Below, in pieces: positions 61,468-64,000 of a stretch of 64,000 nt of DNA; the stretch's first letter is position 1; each line of letters opens with the position of its first letter. The DNA lies in the NCBI GenBank assembly GCA_964638035.1, contig CAZWXD010000006.1:1-64000 (forward strand). The letters are read 5' to 3'. This DNA is from JAGGAG01 sp964638035 (GTDB taxonomy: Bacteria; Gemmatimonadota; Gemmatimonadetes; Gemmatimonadales; GWC2-71-9). The notes under the pieces were generated by a model. It was not told the origin of the DNA. It saw only the letters and a program-made list of their open reading frames with translations, and ran no database searches. The translations under genes were made by a program, and so were the position numbers.

Positions 61468-62413
61468 GGCCCTCCTGGCCACCGGCCGGCGCGTCCTCGA
61501 GTTGGAGGCCGCGGCGATCGCGCGCGCGGCGACCCGGCTGGACACGACCTTCGCCCAGGCAGTGGCGCTGCTGCAGGACGCGCGAGGTCGTGTCATCGTG
61601 ACCGGCATCGGGAAGTCGGGGCTCATTGCACGGAAGATTGCCGCCACCTTCACCTCCACGGGCACCCCGTCATCCTACCTCCACCCAGTGGACAGCCTGC
61701 ATGGCGACCTGGGCATCGTGGGCCGCGAGGACGTGGCCGTGGTGTTGAGCAAGAGCGGCGAGTCGGAGGAGCTCACCGGCCTCATCGTGGCGCTCCAGCG
61801 GATGAACGTGCCGATGATTGCCATCACCGCCGCCGCCGACTCCTTCCTCGGCCGGGCGGCACGCGTGTGCCTGGACGCCTCGGTGCGGGAGGAGGCGTGC
61901 CCCCACGACCTGGCACCCACCACCAGCACCGCCGTGGCGCTGGCGCTGGGCGACGCCCTCGCGATGGCGCTCCTGGAGGCGCGCGGCTTCGGGCCGCAGG
62001 ATTTCGCCGTGCTGCACCCCGGGGGGAGCCTGGGCCGCCGCCTGCTCCTCCGGGTGCGCGACGTGATGGTTCCCCCCGCGGGCAACGTCACCCCTGCCAC
62101 GCCCATGCGGGAAGTGGCCGTGACCCTGGCCAGGCACCGGGGCATGGCGACGGTGACCGAGGGTGACGCGCTCGTGGGTGTCTTCACGGCTGGCGACTTC
62201 ACCCGCCTGGCCCAGCATGGGGGCGACTGGTTCGGGACCCCGGTGGGCGAGGTCATGACCCGGCAGCCCAGGGTCTCCGCCCCGGACGAGTTCGCCGGGG
62301 CCGCCGTTGCCGTCATGGAGCGGCATGGCATCCTGGTGCTGCCGGTCCTCGACGGGACGAAGCTGGTCGGTGTGGTGCACCTGCACGACCTCATGCTGGC
62401 CGGGGCCGTGTGA
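61427..62413 (+). CDS. kdsD: D-arabinose-5-phosphate isomerase
   Basis: 328 residues: an SIS sugar isomerase domain (VTGIGKSGLIARKIAATF, SLHGDLGIV, LSKSGESEEL) and two C-terminal CBS domains from about 205. It makes arabinose-5-phosphate from ribulose-5-phosphate for KdsA. The start is GTG 61427, within kdsC, because GGAGGAGG lies 4-11 nt upstream, an unusually strong ribosome-binding site here. The stop overlaps lptC by 4 nt. Pathway order in the operon is kdsA-kdsC-kdsD. Confidence 0.94.
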   Translation: MGATTANTVTTPPEALLATGRRVLELEAAAIARAATRLDTTFAQAVALLQDARGRVIVTGIGKSGLIARKIAATFTSTGTPSSYLHPVDSLHGDLGIVGREDVAVVLSKSGESEELTGLIVALQRMNVPMIAITAAADSFLGRAARVCLDASVREEACPHDLAPTTSTAVALALGDALAMALLEARGFGPQDFAVLHPGGSLGRRLLLRVRDVMVPPAGNVTPATPMREVAVTLARHRGMATVTEGDALVGVFTAGDFTRLAQHGGDWFGTPVGEVMTRQPRVSAPDEFAGAAVAVMERHGILVLPVLDGTKLVGVVHLHDLMLAGAV

Positions 62414-63060
62414 GCGCCGGGACGCGGGCAGGCGCCCGCCTCGTGGCCTTCGCAGCCCTGGTGGCGAGCGGGTGCGGGGCCAGTGGTGCCAAGCCCACGA
62501 CCATCGTGGCGATGACCGACACGGCCGACCAGGTGCTCTACGGATTCCGGCACTACGTCACGCGGGACGGCGTGCGTGAGAGCGAGATGGAAGCCGACAC
62601 TGCGTTCTTCTACGACCCGACCCAGACCACCGTGCTCCGGAACATGCGGCTGGTGTTCATCGACTCGAGCGGTGCGCCGCGCGCCACCATCACGTCGCGC
62701 GTGGGCCGCTACCAGTGGCAGAAGGGTGGCCTGGTGGCGGAGAGCTCGGTGGTGCTCCGCACGCCCGATGGGAAGGAACTGCGCTCCGAACGCCTGGTGT
62801 TCGACGCCGAGAAGAACCAGATGTCCACCGACCTGCCCTTCACCTTCAACAACAAGGGCGAACACGTCGAGGGGCAGGGGTTCATCTCCGACATGAAGTT
62901 CGGCAACATCGTGGCCAAGTCGCCAAGGGGCGTGGCCGGCGAGAGCATGCTCCTGCCGGGAGAAACGGCGGGGCCGGACGGTGATGCGGCCCCGCCCGCC
63001 GCGCGTGCGCCCGTCACGGCCGACGCCCCGGCCATGCCGGACACCGGGGCACGGCCGTGA
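62410..63060 (+). CDS. lptC: LPS export protein LptC
   Basis: 216 residues. A lipoprotein-like signal (ALVASGC, cysteine near 22) is followed by a beta-jellyroll of LptC type: VLYGFRHYVTRDGVRE, ADTAFFYDPTQTT, LRSERLVFDAEKNQMS. The C-terminus is an Ala/Pro-rich tail. In E. coli LptC is an inner-membrane anchor passing LPS from LptB2FG to LptA; a lipidated form is known in other lineages. GTG 62410 overlaps kdsD; its stop overlaps the OstA-like GTG. Confidence 0.85.
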   Translation: MSAGTRAGARLVAFAALVASGCGASGAKPTTIVAMTDTADQVLYGFRHYVTRDGVRESEMEADTAFFYDPTQTTVLRNMRLVFIDSSGAPRATITSRVGRYQWQKGGLVAESSVVLRTPDGKELRSERLVFDAEKNQMSTDLPFTFNNKGEHVEGQGFISDMKFGNIVAKSPRGVAGESMLLPGETAGPDGDAAPPAARAPVTADAPAMPDTGARP

Positions 63061-64000
63061 GGCCCTGGGTGGGCGGCGCCCTCATCCTCCTGCTTCCCTC
63101 GGTCGTGGGAGCGCAGGAGAACCGACGCTGCCGCTTCCGGCTCTCCTTCGTGGGCGACAGCGGCCGGCAGGTGCAGTCGTCCGACGGGGTGAACTACTTC
63201 GCGGGCGGCGGGGTGGTCATCACCTGTGACGGGACGGCCATCGTGATGAAGAGCGACAGCGTGGCGGCGTACGCGGCGCGCGTCGTCCAGTTCATCAACA
63301 ACGTGTCCTTCCGCGACTCGTCCGTCACGCTCACGGCCGACAATGGCACCTACTTCAAGGATGGCGAGCGGTGGGAAGCGCGCGGGCACGTGGTGACGAC
63401 GAATCGTGGCACCGGCTCCTCCCTGACGGGCCCGAGCCTGGACTACTTCCGGGCGGTCACGGGGCTTCGTGACACGGCCGAGGTCTTCGCGCCGGGGCGG
63501 CCGACCATCCGCTACATCACGAAGGACAAGGCCGGCACGGCGCAGGAGCCCTATGTGATCGTGGGCGACCGGGCCCGCATGAAGGGTGACGACCAGGTGT
63601 GGGCCGGTGGCACGGTCACGGTGGACCGGAGCGACCTCGCCACCCGCAGCGACAGCCTGCTGCTTCGCACCGGGAAGGCGGGTTCGGGGCTCCTCCTGGG
63701 CGGGGAGCCGAGCCTCCGTGCCATGGGCAAGGATACGCTCGACCTGACTGGCCGCCGGATCGACTTCACCCTCGATGACCGGAAGCTCACCGGCGTCCGC
63801 TCCAGCGACTCCGCGCATGCGGTCACGCGGCAGCTCGACCTCGTGGCCGATACCATCACCATCGCACTCCGGGATGAGAAGGTCGAGCGCACCGAGGCCT
63901 GGGGCTCCCGGCGCCGGGCGGTCGCCGTGAACCCGGAGTATGAGCTGCGGGCCGACTCCCTCGTGGTGGACTCGCCCGGCCAGGAACTCAGGGAAGTGCG
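63057..64000 (+). CDS. OstA/LptA-like LPS transport protein (3' partial)
   Basis: At least 314 residues, running off the right edge. GTG 63057 overlaps the lptC stop (GTGA). A signal peptide (LILLLPSVVGAQ) leads into repeated beta strands such as VITCDGTAIVMKSDSVAAY, VTLTADNGTYF and FTLDDRKLTG, the OstA-type jellyroll also found in LptA and the N-terminus of LptD. The reading frame is longer than a typical LptA (about 185 residues), so it is either LptD-like or a long OstA protein; the truncation prevents a decision. Confidence 0.8.
   Translation, partial: MRPWVGGALILLLPSVVGAQENRRCRFRLSFVGDSGRQVQSSDGVNYFAGGGVVITCDGTAIVMKSDSVAAYAARVVQFINNVSFRDSSVTLTADNGTYFKDGERWEARGHVVTTNRGTGSSLTGPSLDYFRAVTGLRDTAEVFAPGRPTIRYITKDKAGTAQEPYVIVGDRARMKGDDQVWAGGTVTVDRSDLATRSDSLLLRTGKAGSGLLLGGEPSLRAMGKDTLDLTGRRIDFTLDDRKLTGVRSSDSAHAVTRQLDLVADTITIALRDEKVERTEAWGSRRRAVAVNPEYELRADSLVVDSPGQELREV

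Overview
This 64 kb window is a densely packed, high-GC stretch of a diderm bacterial chromosome. The gene content points to a member of the Gemmatimonadota or a close FCB relative. It carries the futalosine menaquinone pathway, an SdhCAB complex with one fused b-type membrane subunit, a UPF0182 protein, secreted Ig-like and LVIVD lipoproteins, Kdo/LPS genes, and promoters with a TAnnTT -10 element. The phylum is an inference from gene content; no rRNA gene is present. Most genes are on the plus strand. Many stop codons overlap the next start (ATGA or GTGA), so most genes probably sit in translationally coupled operons. I saw no tRNA, rRNA, CRISPR array or insertion sequence.

Layout. 1-3201: the tail of an unidentified gene, a GT9 heptosyltransferase, a low-molecular-weight phosphatase, aroE and comF. 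3262-7848: gap-pgk-tpiA (lower glycolysis), then secG and carA. 7927-8271: an HU/IHF-type protein with its own promoter and terminator. 8340-12962: molybdopterin genes moaD, moaE and moaA, with a membrane HD-GYP receptor between moaE and moaA, then trmL. 13069-17379: mdh and sdhCAB. 17463-20653: an accessory island of secreted proteins (beta-barrel, Ig-like lipoprotein, Ig-LVIVD lipoprotein). 20672-21232: dcd on the minus strand. 21435-35581: a complete 14-gene complex I operon (nuoA-N), running into a phosphohexomutase and a UPF0182 protein (to 39435). 39506-41984: sucCD and ndk. 42018-47872: DUF177, rpmF, plsX, fabH, fabD, fabG, acpP and fabF. 47944-53507: mqnE-mqnA-mqnC, ispF, a DedA-TerB-like fusion and a XerC/D recombinase. 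53579-56750, minus strand: a DUF1460 amidase-like protein and a two-gene ABC exporter. 56864-58185: an anchored heptad-repeat protein and pabA/trpG. 58282-64000: a possible leader ORF, pyrG, kdsA, kdsC, kdsD, lptC and the start of an OstA-like gene, in effect a Kdo and LPS-export operon headed by CTP synthase.

How it fits together. Malate dehydrogenase, succinyl-CoA synthetase and SdhCAB belong to the TCA cycle. NuoA-N and Sdh would feed electrons into menaquinone, part of whose synthesis (MqnE, MqnA, MqnC) is encoded nearby. The rpmF-fab cluster makes fatty acids for membranes and lipid A, and the terminal operon makes Kdo and exports LPS.

The strongest unusual signals are: a recurrent TAnnTT promoter element; several start codons placed 7-9 nt after it, suggesting leaderless mRNAs; a 52-codon leader ORF that starts at the predicted pyrG transcription start and overlaps the pyrG start codon; a CX5CX2C cysteine spacing in MqnE; and a DedA protein fused to a TerB-like domain.
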